Shown in pieces: positions 51,641-63,383 of a DNA stretch of 64,000 bases. The stretch is taken from the NCBI GenBank assembly GCA_030248295.1, contig JASANH010000976.1, positions 186,001-250,000 on the forward strand, read 5' to 3'. Below the pieces are notes generated by a model. It searched no databases and had not been told where the DNA came from. It was given only the letters and a program-made list of their open reading frames with translations. The translations under genes and the position numbers were made by a program. The DNA is from Mesodorylaimus sp. YZB2_4 (lineage: Eukaryota; Nematoda; Enoplea; Dorylaimida; Dorylaimidae). The number at the start of each line of letters is the position of its first letter. Position 1 is the first letter of the stretch.

Positions 51641-52130
51641 ACCATTGTCAATTCCTCCTCGCAGTCGGCAGATTTTAGCAGCGAGAGTCGAAACGCCCAA
51701 AAAGGAGTCATTAGTTTTCACACCTGATCGTGCGTTTGAGAAACAGTACAGCGTGGCCATACCCACCAAGTTGGTCGAGCCTGACTCGAATGGTTACATT
51801 CCTGTCTGCGTGGCAAATTTTCGCGATTCTGAGTTGATATTGTCAGATAATGTGCGTTGTGGGACTCTAGGGCGGCCAGCTTACATCGAAGGAAAGACCA
51901 TGACGTGGAAAGTAATGTCAGCCTTCCACAAAAGTCTGTCTTGGCCCATTTGCGTTAGCGTTTTGGATTTCGTGGGGTCACATGATGTCTTGAGGCTAAT
52001 TTTACGCGCGATGCGCAGGCTCGTGTCTGTTCTGGCGTTGGAGACATATCTAAACGACATGCTCGAGACATCGGTGAAGCGTTATCGGCAACCACTGAAG
52101 TCAGTCTCACCAGGTGAGAAGATATGCTAG
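51546..52130 (+). mobile_element. Retroelement pol fragment (region after the protease)
   Basis: Open frame of 194 codons with LSIPPRSRQILAARVETP, SLVFTPDRAFEKQYSVAIP, LVEPDSNGYIPVCVANFRDS and LILSDNVRCGTLG. This spacing (P-P-R-S, later an N-x-x-D-x-x-x-L-x-x-x-x-x-x-G-T-L-G stretch) is typical of the linker between protease and reverse transcriptase in LTR retrotransposons. No reverse transcriptase follows, no LTR was recognised, and the frame ends at 52130, so it is a remnant. Superfamily is not assigned. Confidence 0.6.
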
Positions 52131-52632
52131 AGTCGAGACCATGGCCCCACCACTACTGTTATATGGCCTAGCAGCTCGTCGGTTTCGATGGAAAATAGGT
52201 GTTGATCGCAACTGGCGTGAGCACCCTGTTTTTGACGGCCCCGAGTGACGAAGAAAGATCGGCTTGATTCGGACGAACTCGAATCATCGAACCTCGATGT
52301 AATTCCAGTCGATTTCAATCGTGGATGACTCAATAAAATCAAGTAAGAAATTAGTTTACAAAATTTATCATTTTGTGAAAGTGCAGGCTGAGTAGAATTT
52401 ATAAATGGAATTTTGAATTTTTCACGTTTCTGAGCGTGTAGAATGGGGGTTCAGAAAATGGTCTCCGGCCAACATTTCAACTCCTTCGTCCCCTGGCCAA
52501 GATTTTCCTACGTCACTCGGGGCAGTCAAAAACCGGGTGCGCACACCAGTCGCGATCAACACCTATTTTCCAGCGAAACCGACGAGCTGTTAGGCCATAT
52601 CACAGTAGTAGTGGGGCCATGGTCGAAACGCC
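52129..52632. repeat. Inverted repeat pair beside the retroelement remnant
   Basis: About 130 bases at 52129-52262 recur in inverted orientation at 52495-52632; both contain a CGACGAGCTG.TAGGCCATAT core and end in GTGGGGCCATGG. The GTGGGGCCATG end also appears as a short palindrome at 13907-13945. The arms are not identical. It probably belongs to the same mobile-element debris as the pol fragments. Confidence 0.6.
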
Positions 52633-52872
52633 CGGAAGGAGTCACTGGTTTTCCAGGAGAGTATGCTAATCGAAGTCCCTGGCTGGGGCCTGGCCTGTCC
52701 CACAGTTCTGCCAATGGGATGGACCACACGGAGGGGAGAGCACTAATCTCACCCAGCAGCCTGTTCTTATACTGCCGTCTCCTCCTCACCGAGCCAACTG
52801 CCCAAGCCACATTCAAAAGAACTCCAGGCGCCCCCCCAAGCGGCAATGGTCACAACACGCAAGAGCAAAAAA

Positions 52873-53385
52873 TTATGGCGGGGAAACGACACAGTGGGGA
52901 ACCGTCTTATTGCTAGTGTGGGGGGGGGGGGAGTCGAAGGTCTTACGATCAGCAAGTCGATTCCCCCACCATGAACAGTTCCACCCAAAATTTGTTGGTA
53001 TTCCGCCAAGGATGGTAAAATAGCTCTCGATAAAGCCGATATCCGAGGAGAGAGAGGATGCGCCCTCACCAAGGCAACTGCCACGATTCGACGCGTCAGC
53101 TCCCTCTGCAAAAAGTCTACAGTATATCCGCTTCGCGATTTTCAGGCACCACAATGCCCACAATGCACCGCAGGTGTCGAGAGTCTCCTCTAGATCCGCG
53201 AGCATCGGGGCGCTCCGCCACAGTGATTGAGCGATCTGCGGGACGACATTCGCTTTGATTTTGATTCGCTGCCCATGTTTGCCCTTCAATTGGAGCTCAC
53301 CGATTACAGACTTGATTCGCTTTGGTTCCTTGGCACCGAAAGTGTACAGCATGATTTCTTCGTACCACGTTGGTTTGATCGCCAC
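52873..53385 (-). mobile_element. Retropepsin-like fragment, possibly BEL/Pao type
   Basis: Minus-strand open frame of 170 codons. The first third, LYTFGAKEPKRIKSVIGELQ and IKIKANVVPQIAQSL, resembles the segment following the aspartic protease in BEL/Pao retrotransposons (DUF1758-like), where a T-F-G motif is followed by I-x-A-x-x-V-P-x-I. The remainder (CGALWALWCLKIAKRIYC on) looks degraded or intron-like. The active-site region is not present. Poly-G runs lie at both sides (about 52920 and 53430). Confidence 0.5.
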
Positions 53386-54231
53386 AACACAAGGGGGAAC
53401 TCGACATAAGGGGAAATCGTTTGGACTGGGGGGGGGGGGGGGAGGCGACTAAGTGGTGAAGTCGTCACAAGACATTTTCAACCTACTGTATGTTAACCTT
53501 CAACGATACAGCAGATATTGATCCTCCATCCATCTATATTGATGCTCTGACCGATGATAATAGAGTGCATGACAGTAGTGGACTGTTGTTGGTGTGTTGA
53601 GTGGGGTATTGGTGGCTGAAAATATTTTGCTCGAAAGAGTCGCCAGCCAGCAACTTGACGAATTTCCAAACAAATATCTCTGTTTACTGCAGTGTATGCT
53701 CAAAGACTCGTGCGTATAACGTTACGTGCCGCTTCTAATGCCCCTGCCAAAACGAAGTTAAACAGAACCGGCTGTTTCTCCCTTCCGCAGAGTAGTAGAA
53801 AGTATACCTATGTGGACTAGTACGTATATACGTTCGGCGTAGATTGTACGAGTTTGCTCGCTGCGAGCGAACTTTTCAGTCACCTGTATGGCACTGGGGT
53901 GCGGTACATGCGCACAAGTCGAGATACCTATTGGTTGCCATTGTGCACACAGTGAAACGACGACCTGATTCATTACGAAGTTCTTTTAATCGCACCTTTG
54001 CTGAATCATGGGATATCATTCCCACTCTTCTCGTACTTCACGAATACTAAACCGAGATCTGATACCATTTATGACTTTCCTTTCTGGTGCTCGTGACTCC
54101 TTCCCTTCAAATTTATCTCCTTACTAAAATTGCCATATAAGGCACGCGGCATTCAAATCTGTTCTTTTCCAAACTTGGGCGTCCAACACTTTTGATATTA
54201 ATACCCAAGCCTGGATTTTCCGGATCCATAC

Positions 54232-55065
54232 ATGGACAGTACCGCCATCGTTTCAGACCCAGCTCAAGCTATTATGAGTTGGCAACGATTCAAGGATCTG
54301 CTTGGATTCGGCGATCGATGTTTGAACGGTGGAAGAAAAGTATCTGGTCGCTGCCAATGTCCAAAGTACTTCACTGGTCGTCTTTGCGAAGATATCATAT
54401 GCATGAACGAGGGGGTGCCTACACCCGACAACAGCACTTGTTTGTGCCCCGATCCTCACATTCGAGGTCGGTTCTGCGAGTTGATCAATTGTGAGAACAG
54501 CGGCATGCCGACTGAGGTAGGTTACTGCAAGTGTCCATACGAGTGGTATACTGGTCGGTGGTGCGATACGTACCACACGCCGTGGACAGTCGTCTTTGGG
54601 GTCGGCATCACGGCTATACTGGCATTGGTCGTCATGTTCATTATCTGCCGCTTGGACATTTGCCAATGGCCATGCTGTGCCACTGACCGTGATCACCAAG
54701 ACGAAGAAGCGGGTACCGACACAAGGACCAGACGTAGACGTTCGTGGCGACGGCGTGATAGAGACCTTAGACGAGCGACCAACACCCCGAACGAACTCTT
54801 CGGTTTACGCATACCTGGATTTACGGGTCGAAGTGATAATTCAGAAGACTATTCCGCGAGCGCAGGCGTCAATACGACTCTATTAGTCGTGAGCACTGGC
54901 CAGAAACCACCCGATTACACGCCTGAAGAAGAACCTCCGCCGGCTTATGACATGGTTGTCAGACAGATGTCACATTCCTCTACTTCAAATTTATCACCAT
55001 CAGTCACTAGCCAGCGCCGTTCTGAGCGGTCTGGGATCACTGTGAATAATGTTACTGCATTGTGA
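54232..55065 (+). CDS. EGF-repeat single-pass membrane protein with PPxY motif
   Basis: Continuous 277-residue frame. Three Cys-rich EGF-like units: CLNGGRKVSGRCQCPKYFTG, CMNEGVPTPDNSTCLCPDPH and CENSGMPTEVGYCKCPYEWY; then a transmembrane helix TVVFGVGITAILALVVMFII, a juxtamembrane Cys cluster (palmitoylation possible), an Arg-rich stretch (TRTRRRRSWRRRDRDLRR) and a cytosolic tail containing EEEPPPAYDM, a PPxY motif that binds WW domains of NEDD4-type ligases. There is no signal peptide after the ATG. A TTTCAG acceptor at 54251-54256 inside the frame suggests the real protein begins in an upstream exon supplying it, joining at 54257; that exon was not found. No specific ortholog is recognised. 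Confidence 0.72.
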   Translation: MDSTAIVSDPAQAIMSWQRFKDLLGFGDRCLNGGRKVSGRCQCPKYFTGRLCEDIICMNEGVPTPDNSTCLCPDPHIRGRFCELINCENSGMPTEVGYCKCPYEWYTGRWCDTYHTPWTVVFGVGITAILALVVMFIICRLDICQWPCCATDRDHQDEEAGTDTRTRRRRSWRRRDRDLRRATNTPNELFGLRIPGFTGRSDNSEDYSASAGVNTTLLVVSTGQKPPDYTPEEEPPPAYDMVVRQMSHSSTSNLSPSVTSQRRSERSGITVNNVTAL

Positions 55066-55489
55066 TACACCTTGCTCATGTACAATACATGTATCTACTA
55101 TGTTAAATTGCATATGATGCTCATTTATTTTCAGTCAAAAATCTATGTCATAATATTATGCTGTACATAGTTCATTAAAAGGTATCCAGGTCATAGCTAC
55201 GATTCGCGGGTGTGCAGTCTGACTCTGGAGTCTGGAATTTGGACGCGAACTCTGTATCGCGCAGCAATCACTCGAGCGAGTCGAGCAAGTATCGCAGCAC
55301 AGGCTATATTGGGTGAGACAGTGTAGAGGCGAGCAGAACAGCTTAATCCTTGGGATGACCAGAAGAGAGATCCAACCAGGAACGATCCCTCTCACTCAGT
55401 CCACAACACTGCGTGTTGAGCTTATTTAGCCAACACATCACAGTGGTCGTATAGATTCTTATTTCAGGTAGCGGTAGTGAGCTTGGTTC

Positions 55490-55700
55490 AGGACCTGAGC
55501 CCGAAACATTAACCAAAGAGGTTGACGTCTCCCAGCCAGGGGAGAGTATTGATTACTCTCTCCCACTCGCCTACCAGGCACGAGGGTTACAAAACTAGGC
55601 ACTCGAATTCGAGCTCTTGGTCTCGTGCCTGGCCCTGACTTGAGAGAGGGAGACCAGTTCCATTAATCGGTGCACTGATAGGCGCAGATAAGTCCATGTA
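55490..55700. repeat. Dispersed repeat family C
   Basis: Contains TCTCCCAGCCAGGGGAGAGT, CTCTCCCACTCGCCTACCAG and GCACGAGGGTTACA, shared with 1300-1510. Lies in the gap between the EGF protein and the GPCR. Confidence 0.5.
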
Positions 55701-55919
55701 CGTCAATTACGTGTTCAAGCCGTAATAGAATCCTATGGCACCCTCGATGTCGACTTCTACGTTAATGGCTGCATGGTTGTAAGACATTTTGCTCATCCTC
55801 TGCCTGATTGTCTGCACGTGTTTCGCTGGTGACCAGCTGAACGTGCCAATGCTACACACCTTTAATAAACTGCTAACCTTGAGCCTTATCACTGCACACT
55901 GCACAATACGGATACATTT

Positions 55920-58314
55920 TCAGATCAGATCACCCGTCGTTCCTGCAGTCTGTCGGTTGCTAGCGATCGCAGACGGAACTGGAGGAAGCACATACCTCGC
56001 TGATGATCTGTCGCCCTTTTGACATCTGAGAATGGCCAGTAAACGCAATCGAAACCTGGCACTTGTGATACAGTAAATGAACACCGCCAGATTCTTCTCC
56101 GCCAGAAATAGTAGGTTACTGATTTCGATGAAAGACGCATACCAAGATTGTGTTTCATCTTCGGGCAATGCTTCCAGCAACCAAGCTGCAAAATAGTAAG
56201 TAGCCCCGACAGCTGATGGCAATGACATACAGGCGGATGTGAGAGACAAGGCTAATACAACAACTGCAGCCTGCATCTCCTTTTTTGGTTTGGCTGCGGC
56301 ACTGCGTCCAAGTCGACGGTTGAAACTGATGTTCGCACGATCATCAGGAAACCTGTTTTCTGAGATTCTGCCGTAGGTGCCATTGACGCCATCGCTGGCA
56401 GGCTTTTTTCTGATTTCGAGGCGGTAGGAATTGAATCGAAGCATCGCTGATGAATGCATTTGCATGAAATAAATCAGTGCCGCATTGCACAAGAACATCA
56501 TGAAGACTGGGATGACTATGTAGCAATAAGCTGTCACCTGCTCCCAAACGAGGCAATAGAACTGCCATAACGCGCTCATTGGTTGTTCGTAAAAATAAAT
56601 GACTTGTCCGTGGCATGTGACATCACTGCCGCCACGCCAGCACATCAACGGCTGGGTGCAAATGATAAAAGAAAAAAGAACAATCAATACAGAGAGTTTA
56701 ATAATTGATCGATTTCTTGTGACTGTAACTAATGGATTTCGTATGGCCATCAGACGCTCAACAGTGACTGCCACACCAAACCTGAAAAGAAGAGGAGATT
56801 TAGCAGACAGAAAAAAAATGATGTGATGGAAGAGCAAGAGAAGATGGCTCGTGTAGGAAGATCAGATGAGCCTCTTTCGCTACGTTTCGCGCTAATTGGT
56901 TTTATGTTTATTCAGTTTAGTTACGTGGCCTCAAGAGGAATAGATACAAGTGCTCGTGCTCGATATCATAGCACTTCGTAAAGTGGAACAAATGAGTACA
57001 ATCGGTACATATTTAGAGAGGCCTCACATTTCCTTTTTTCACGCTCACGCAATTCGCCAGTAAAAGCTAGAGTTATCCTTGCACTTGCCTAGGCCGCTAT
57101 CGCACTTTAAAAGGCAGACACGGCTGTCCAAGCTCCCAACCAAAGTGGTTGCTGCTTCTGTACTTGCTTTTCCAAGCTTTTAAATTTGACAAGTTGACAG
57201 TATACTGCACAGGACATCCGCAACTGTGAACTTTGCAGCACAACGGATGAGCTCTTAGCGGTACGTTTTTTTATTTTAGGCTTGTAAAACATTTGAGCCA
57301 CGTCGTTGACCCGCCTTCGGCAATGCCCCGTCGAACAGTGCAAGCGATGTCCTTTTGCAAAACGAAAATTAAGGCGTAAGCGCACGCACACACTTGCAGC
57401 ATCCATTTGCTCGTCACGTCTCCCGTTCTCTGTCGGCCATGTTTGGCCATTACTAATTTACATTAAGTTCGTCTTGAGTATGTGCCTGGCCCGAGCTTCC
57501 AAAGAAAAGAATGCGTGACATTCAACGTGAGCAAACGACAATATGTCAAAATAAGGGTTTGTGTTCAGTGTCTCTCACAAGGAAAGGGAGCCAAAAGCGC
57601 TGCTTAAGGACCTTTCCATGTCCCCTTTGCTGGCAATGATTGCAGTACAACTGCTCACTTAACACATTTGGCGGAATGGACTAAATGAGCCATTCTAGCA
57701 CAAAAGATTGGTAAGACTAAATAGCAGATTCCGACAACCACCATCGGCCTTTATGAAGTTTTTGCCATTGTACCGCGAGATCTACTGTACATAGCGAGCT
57801 TACATCCACCAACTGTCTCGCGACTTATCTACAGTACTGTGCATCATAATGGAAGCTATGACTGCTGGGCGCTCATGGTCAGTTATATCACCTATGCATC
57901 GTGTACTGCGCATTGGAGTCGGCCCTTCGGTACCCCACCCTTTCATCAATACGCCTCTTACCAATTCGACGACATTCCAGAGAATCGTATGACCGTCAGG
58001 AGTGGTATTTGCACAGAAGGATAAACATGGCGGAAATCCACCAAAGCCTGATAAAGGGGCAGTTGATAAAAGAATGTTCCCACTGCGTGAACCAGATCCG
58101 AGCAGGCCATAAACGAGAGGAGCAGATTAGTTTTCGTCTTCATTTTCCTTCGACTATTCAATACAATTAAAATTAAGCTATTTCCAATAATCCCGATGGA
58201 GACGAGAATGGGCACCAAGTATCTGCTGACAGAGGCTAACGCGGGTTCGCTTATTTCTGTTTCGCATTTTTCATCACTACCATTATTGGAGCCAGAGCTA
58301 GTTGTGTTTTCCAT
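55920..58314 (-). CDS. Rhodopsin-class GPCR, FMRFamide/peptide-receptor-like
   Basis: Two exons, 58314-57962 and 56781-55920, join in phase (W codon split) to 404 residues. The N-terminus has N-glycosylation sites (NTTSSG, NNGS). TM1 is YLVPILVSIGIIGNSLILIV with the class-A G-N; TM2 follows MKTKTNLLLSFMACSDLV; TM3 ends WFGVAVTVERLMAIRNP, with E-R in place of D-R-Y; TM5 is YCYIVIPVFMMFLCNAALIY; TM6 VVVLALSLTSACMSLPSAVG; TM7 EKNLAVFIYCITSARFRLRL, a variant N-P-x-x-Y region. Pattern and the V-E-R-x-x-A-I-x-N-P motif fit invertebrate FMRFamide-like peptide receptors. Ligand unknown. The intron (1.18 kb) shows no recognised feature. Confidence 0.88.
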
Positions 58315-60478
58315 GGCGGAGACTTTGAGCAGTGCCGCCTTGACTGAACGCTGATCCAACCAGTCACCGCTGGCCAAGCTATCTCTTTGGCTTCTAGGTC
58401 AATTAATAATGCAAATAGCTAATCCTGATGATTGGGCGCTCTGGTTTTTCAAGTTCTTCAAATCGAGGGCCAAAGCTACTACAGTGAATAAGTACGAGAA
58501 TTTCCGATTGCGCACTGCGCGGTCCTTTTATGGCCGAGCCATTGCGTAGGCAACGTGGGCGAGGCCGCGCGTCACCTACGGACATAGGTCTGAGTGTTCT
58601 GCTCATCAAATAGCCAGTGAGAAATCGTATCGGATCGAATCCTCGCATTCATTGCGTGACTCCCACGCCGTGGCTCGCACACCCCATCCGTCGCCACTTC
58701 CCTCAACTAGATGGCATAATTATCATTTCAAAAGCAGGAAAAGAAAACGATGTGCTCGGCTACGACCATATACGAGCATGCTTATAAAGGAGAGACAACA
58801 AACGACATGATTCTGATCGTTGGTTTTTGACAAGCAGTAATAGGATGCACTCGGAGCATCCTATAGCAAAATTGAATCCCATCTTCATGGACAGCTATGT
58901 TGATGGGTTCATGGAGGAAAAACAGAAGTTGTTTTGTATGACGGCAACGAATTACGTTATTGATCACGCAACGACCAATTGGAATATCCTCCTGACCACG
59001 GCTTTTTCCGACTCAACTCAAGTTTCCTCGAATCGCAATCCCGCCCATAAACACAAGTGAGGCTTGACAATTTTGATTACTTTCGTGTCCTAAAGAGTCC
59101 GTAGAGTTTGGCACAAAACAATTTGCATGTGTTCGCCCAGGGTCTTTACAGATGGAGTGTTGTTCAGAAAAAAGTTATGAAGTCACTAAAGCGGTGTCTC
59201 TGCCCTAAAATAGAAAAATGAGTCTGCTTCTAGGATGAGTGGGGATGTACTTCCAGCCAGGCCTAGGAGAATGCAGCTTGAACACTAGGTTACGACGCTG
59301 ATGAAATGCCGCCGAGTTAGGTTGAACTAGCCAAACTTTCAGACTACACGAATGGCATAAAGGGTTGGCACGCAATCTTACCGCAGGGAGAACATGGGGA
59401 CAACAAGTTGTGTAGATTCTTGGGTGAAATACGATCTTCGAAGATTCTTTCTGTCATGCGCATTTTCTGGGCCTGCCAAACAAAAGTCTACATAAGCGAT
59501 AGGGCCAGTTGGTGTGCACTTTCTTCGTTGACATAATCAACAGAGTTTCCGACCTAGAATCCAAATTCTTTTCTGTGCCCTTCCTGTCCTCTCAATCGAA
59601 TACATACCACCTGGGCGAACATAAAGTAAAATGTCAGCTGCAATGACGTGCTCTAACGAGTTTATGGAATTCGTAAAAACGGCTTGACTCGGTCGCGGAC
59701 ATCATCGGGGTAATCACTCGCTCACTACGCGCATGCCCCAAACCATCAAAACTTTCGTATTCGGCGGAAAGGAATTTTTTAATTGCAAATTTCTTAGACA
59801 TACTGGCGCTGCCGATCACAGTCGACGCGCCGTTGTACCCTCGAATGAGGGTCACGCAATAAATGCTCGTAGCGTTGCCTTCCCAAAATGGATTCGTTCT
59901 TTGGTTCTGTAAGTACGCATCCTCTTGACTGCAGTCTTTGATTTTGCGACCGTGCTCGCGTCGACTTGCAGTTGATATTCCGAACTCTCGTACGAGTCCC
60001 CATCTCCATGGCTGCTCAGCTATATGTTCATCTACATATATTTTTGCAAGTCATGTTTGTGCCAGCTAGAAAAAGAATAGGACACGAAGATATGTTTCGG
60101 TGCCTGTCCGTAGAATAGCTCTAGCTTATTGAGTAGCTTTTTTCGAGGCGGCGCCAGTAGCGGCTGTTGTTGGGTAATCCGATTTCTGATAGCACTTCCC
60201 GTAGAATGGGCGGACGTGAGTTAGGCGGGAAGAAGAAAGATGAATGATAGTATTTTCGAGACATTTTCTAGCTTTGCTAGAGTCGTGCAAAAAGGAGGAA
60301 TTGTAGTGGCTTGTGGCGTGCATTTATAAACTTCGTATGATGATTAGTGGTTGGCTGATGCGAGGCATTTCTTCGAGTGTACTACTGCTTGTTGCCCTTC
60401 TTCCGTTAGGACGAGTTGAAACGCTGTCAAAACCGACTCCACACCATTGTGGTGTTTGGAGAGTTGTACAAGGTCGAC
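58315..60478. other. GPCR to phosphatase intergenic region
   Basis: 2.1 kb with divergent promoters at its ends. No gene, tRNA or clear repeat seen. Confidence 0.4.
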
Positions 60479-61165
60479 ATGGCTGGTAACATGTTCAGGC
60501 GAACACCTTCTACCACCTCCGCCTCATCTTCATCCTCATCGTCCTCATCATCAAAGTCGAAAACGGTTAGTGACAATGGAGACAGTCGAGTGTCCAAAAC
60601 TGTCATGGACTTGATGAGTTGTATCTCACCTGTGACACCGTACTTGTCCGTCAGTGGATGCCTGCCCGTGTGCACTCAGACACTCCTGTCCGACGATTAC
60701 ACGGCTGCCGTGTGCTGCACGAATGGGTTTGAATATGATTTCCCGAAGGATCGTATTGACTACATGCACATTAGAATCGACGACTGTCGGGATACTGATC
60801 TCCGTCCATACTTCGGACCAGTATGCCAAATGATCGAGAAGCATCGTCTGCGAAGACGGGCACCTGGAGCACACGGCCGAACATTGGTTTTTTGTGCCCA
60901 GGGTGTATCGCGATCGGTCAGTTTCGTGCTGGCTTATTTGATGATTTATGGCAAGATGACTCTCGCAGAAGCCTACGATTTGGTGCGCCAACGCCGACGC
61001 CTTGCATGCCCTAATGTGGGTTTTTTCAAGCAGCTAATCGATTTGGAGAGGCAAGTATTTGGTCGGCAGTCTGTTCACATGATAGAACCTGTTCACGGTT
61101 TTGAAGTGGCCGATGTTGTGTGGAAGTATGGGGATGATATGCTGAAGGCGTTTCGAGACATGTAG
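60479..61165 (+). CDS. Atypical dual-specificity phosphatase, DUSP14/18/21-like
   Basis: Single-exon, 228 residues. After a Ser-rich N-terminus the phosphatase domain starts at SPVTPYLSVSGCLPVC. General-acid loop IRIDDCRDTDLRPYF; P-loop FCAQGVSRSVSFVLAYLMIY with nucleophile C139 and R145. The residue before the cysteine is Phe where nearly all family members have His. The C-terminal block ACPNVGFFKQLIDLERQVFG, SVHMIEPVHGF, is characteristic of the DUSP14/18/21 branch (substrates include MAP kinases or mitochondrial targets in mammals). The start chosen is the first ATG of the frame (after AAGGTCGAC); the frame is open upstream. AATAAA is at 61307-61312. Confidence 0.9.
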   Translation: MAGNMFRRTPSTTSASSSSSSSSSSKSKTVSDNGDSRVSKTVMDLMSCISPVTPYLSVSGCLPVCTQTLLSDDYTAAVCCTNGFEYDFPKDRIDYMHIRIDDCRDTDLRPYFGPVCQMIEKHRLRRRAPGAHGRTLVFCAQGVSRSVSFVLAYLMIYGKMTLAEAYDLVRQRRRLACPNVGFFKQLIDLERQVFGRQSVHMIEPVHGFEVADVVWKYGDDMLKAFRDM

Positions 61166-61306
61166 GCACAACACTGTAGATACTCCGAGATGGACTTGAC
61201 ACCGTTCTTCAATCCTCTCATACTGAATAGGCTGTGGGAAAAGTGTGTCGGCAAGTGAAAGCGGAAATTCAATGCGTAGTGTCTCTGCGTGGGAATGTAA
61301 AAAGAG

Positions 61307-61312
61307 AATAAA
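61307..61312 (+). terminator. Polyadenylation signal AATAAA of the phosphatase gene
   Basis: Canonical AATAAA 142 nt after the phosphatase stop codon. It is the likely mRNA 3' end, leaving about 250 nt to the convergent desaturase stop. Confidence 0.6.
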
Positions 61313-61560
61313 GTTTTTGATGAACTGGTGGCAACCATAAACTGCTTTTCTTATTGTTTACACAGTCTCTTTGTCAAAGCAGACCGATGGGATTTCAAGA
61401 AAGTTACAATATGTTTCTTTTCGATCGTCCCACAAGCTTTTGTGATGCATCAGATGGCATAGCATCATGAAGCCTTGCCTCAACAGCATATAGGGGACTG
61501 TAACTGCTGGTCATAAACACGACATGGACAAGTATCGATGACTGATTTTCACGTCTACTT

Positions 61561-63383
61561 CTAGCTACCTTTAACCTTCTCATCCTCTTTGTTGCTGTCC
61601 CACACAGCCTTGCCTCCGTCTTCACGTTTCAAGCGCGAGAATAGACCCAATCGTGGGTCATGCAACCATTGCAGAACAGCTGAGTAAATGTCATCGAGAT
61701 AATGCTGCTCCTCGTAGAATTCAGGTGCTATTCGTCGTATCTAAAATGGAACTAGGTTGAAGTGGGTGGGTTCGAGAAAAGGGGAACTATTTGTGTGAGG
61801 AGAATGGCAGGGGTGCCTAATCTCTGACGTTTTCACATTTGGAGGCGGAGGTTGCCGCAGCCGAAAAAAAGAGTTCTCTTCTTCCTATTATAAACATCCA
61901 TATTTGGAAGAAATTAGGGCGTAGTCCTCAAAGACTTTTCGAGATAGATTAGAAAGAGTACAAGTTGTAAGTGGGTGGCAACGTGAGGAAGAGGGCTCGC
62001 CAGGAAATATGTGTTCCGTAGCCATCGAGTGCGCTGTACAGTGCTTGGCTGTAAATAAAGTACGACATGACATGACGTGGTCCTCGGTGAGACATAAGGT
62101 GTATTGATCTGGCTCTATGCACAATTTTATAACATTTTACATTGGTAGTGCCAGTTGTCGGAAGTGAGGATCTTATAAATAATGTGCCCTTCATCCTCAA
62201 GTGCACGTATCTGCAGTTGGTAAAGCATAGACATGGTGACTGCAAGTCCATGACGGCCACCGCACTGGGGCGCACTTCATGAAGCGCACGTTTCTATGTA
62301 CATTCCCTGCCATTGTGGAACGACCTCGAGACCTGACTGGCCAACCCATGACAGGGAAATTTTTTTAAACTACCAACATGTCGAGCAGGGTCTGACGTAT
62401 CATGACGATCTTTTTCTTACCTCCGGTAGGAATCGGCAAGGCACGTTGGGGAAATCATGATGTTCCATGTGATAACCAAAATTCAAGATCCAAGGATTCA
62501 ACCAGCCATAATAAGAGAGGGTCCCTTCCTTCTCGAAATATAAACAATGTACAATCATAGCCCAGATGCCAAACATGTTCGTCCCCAATGCCACGAAGGC
62601 GGACAAGGCTAAATGCGTCCACATATATTCGTTCTTCGAGTAAAACAGAAATGCCGAGAAAGCTACGCAGGTAATAAAATTGGCGAATTCTTCGAAAGTT
62701 AACCAATCTCGTTTTCCATCGCCCATGAAGGCCGATCGGAAATGTTGCAGAATTGGGTTATAGATCATCCAGATATACTTGAGTAATGTGTGCTTACTGA
62801 ATATGTGCGCTTCAACTGTGGATGGAAATTCAGCATCAAAATCCTTATTGCCCAAATATTTATGGTGCTTCCGATGATGACGCTTGAAATATGTGAAAAG
62901 AGGAATCAGGAGGACGATGTTGATCAGTATACCGTACCAACGATTCAGACGAGGATGCGCTGCACCGAATAAGAGACAGTGAGCGGCTTCGTGCAGACTG
63001 ATCAGAAGCCAACTAGCCACAAAACTGCCGATAAAAATGTTCAATGCGAAACGTAATGAGAGCATCGTGTCCAACGGGATGAGGGTATTCAGGTATGCCA
63101 AAAGTAGCTGGAGAGACAAGACGAGAAAACAGACCACGACCATCACAGGATCGCCATTAGCTTTCATATATTTTTTTATTTCAGGGTGTTTTCCTGGAAC
63201 AAAAGAGGTTGTTATGGGCAGAAAGAGCAACTGGGATACAAAACCTGGGCTTCATCAGCCAGCTGCGAAGAGTTGAAAAAAGAAAATCTCCTCACTTAGG
63301 ATCTGGATCCTCCGTTCGGCATGTGGTTGATCCGTGTACTCCCAGCTAAAAATGGTGTCATCGTTTGACACCAAATTGCCCAT
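61561..63383 (-). CDS. DEGS1: Sphingolipid delta(4)-desaturase / dihydroceramide desaturase
   Basis: ER membrane di-iron desaturase that introduces the 4,5 double bond of ceramide. Exons in coding order: 63383-63296, 63193-62421, 61740-61561; phases agree, 346 residues. Start MGNLVSNDDTIFSWEYTDQP is family-typical, and Gly2 allows N-myristoylation as known for mammalian DEGS1. Three His boxes are intact: HEAAH, HRKHH, and GYHMEHHDFPNVP. Hydrophobic segments include MVVVCFLVLSLQLLLAYLNT and LNRWYGILINIVLLIPLFTY. The C-terminal exon begins IRRIAPEFYEEQHYLDDIYS, matching the VRKIAAEYY stretch of DEGS1, then LFSRLKRED. The 680-nt second intron carries a SINE tail. It converges with the phosphatase gene. 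Confidence 0.96.
62005..62082 (+). repeat. SINE family A tail
   Basis: GTGTTCCGTAGCCATCGAGT, GCGCTGTACAGTGCTTGGCT and a ACGACATGACATGACG tail match the 3' half of the 5.3 kb copy. The tRNA-like head is absent. In the desaturase intron. Confidence 0.7.
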
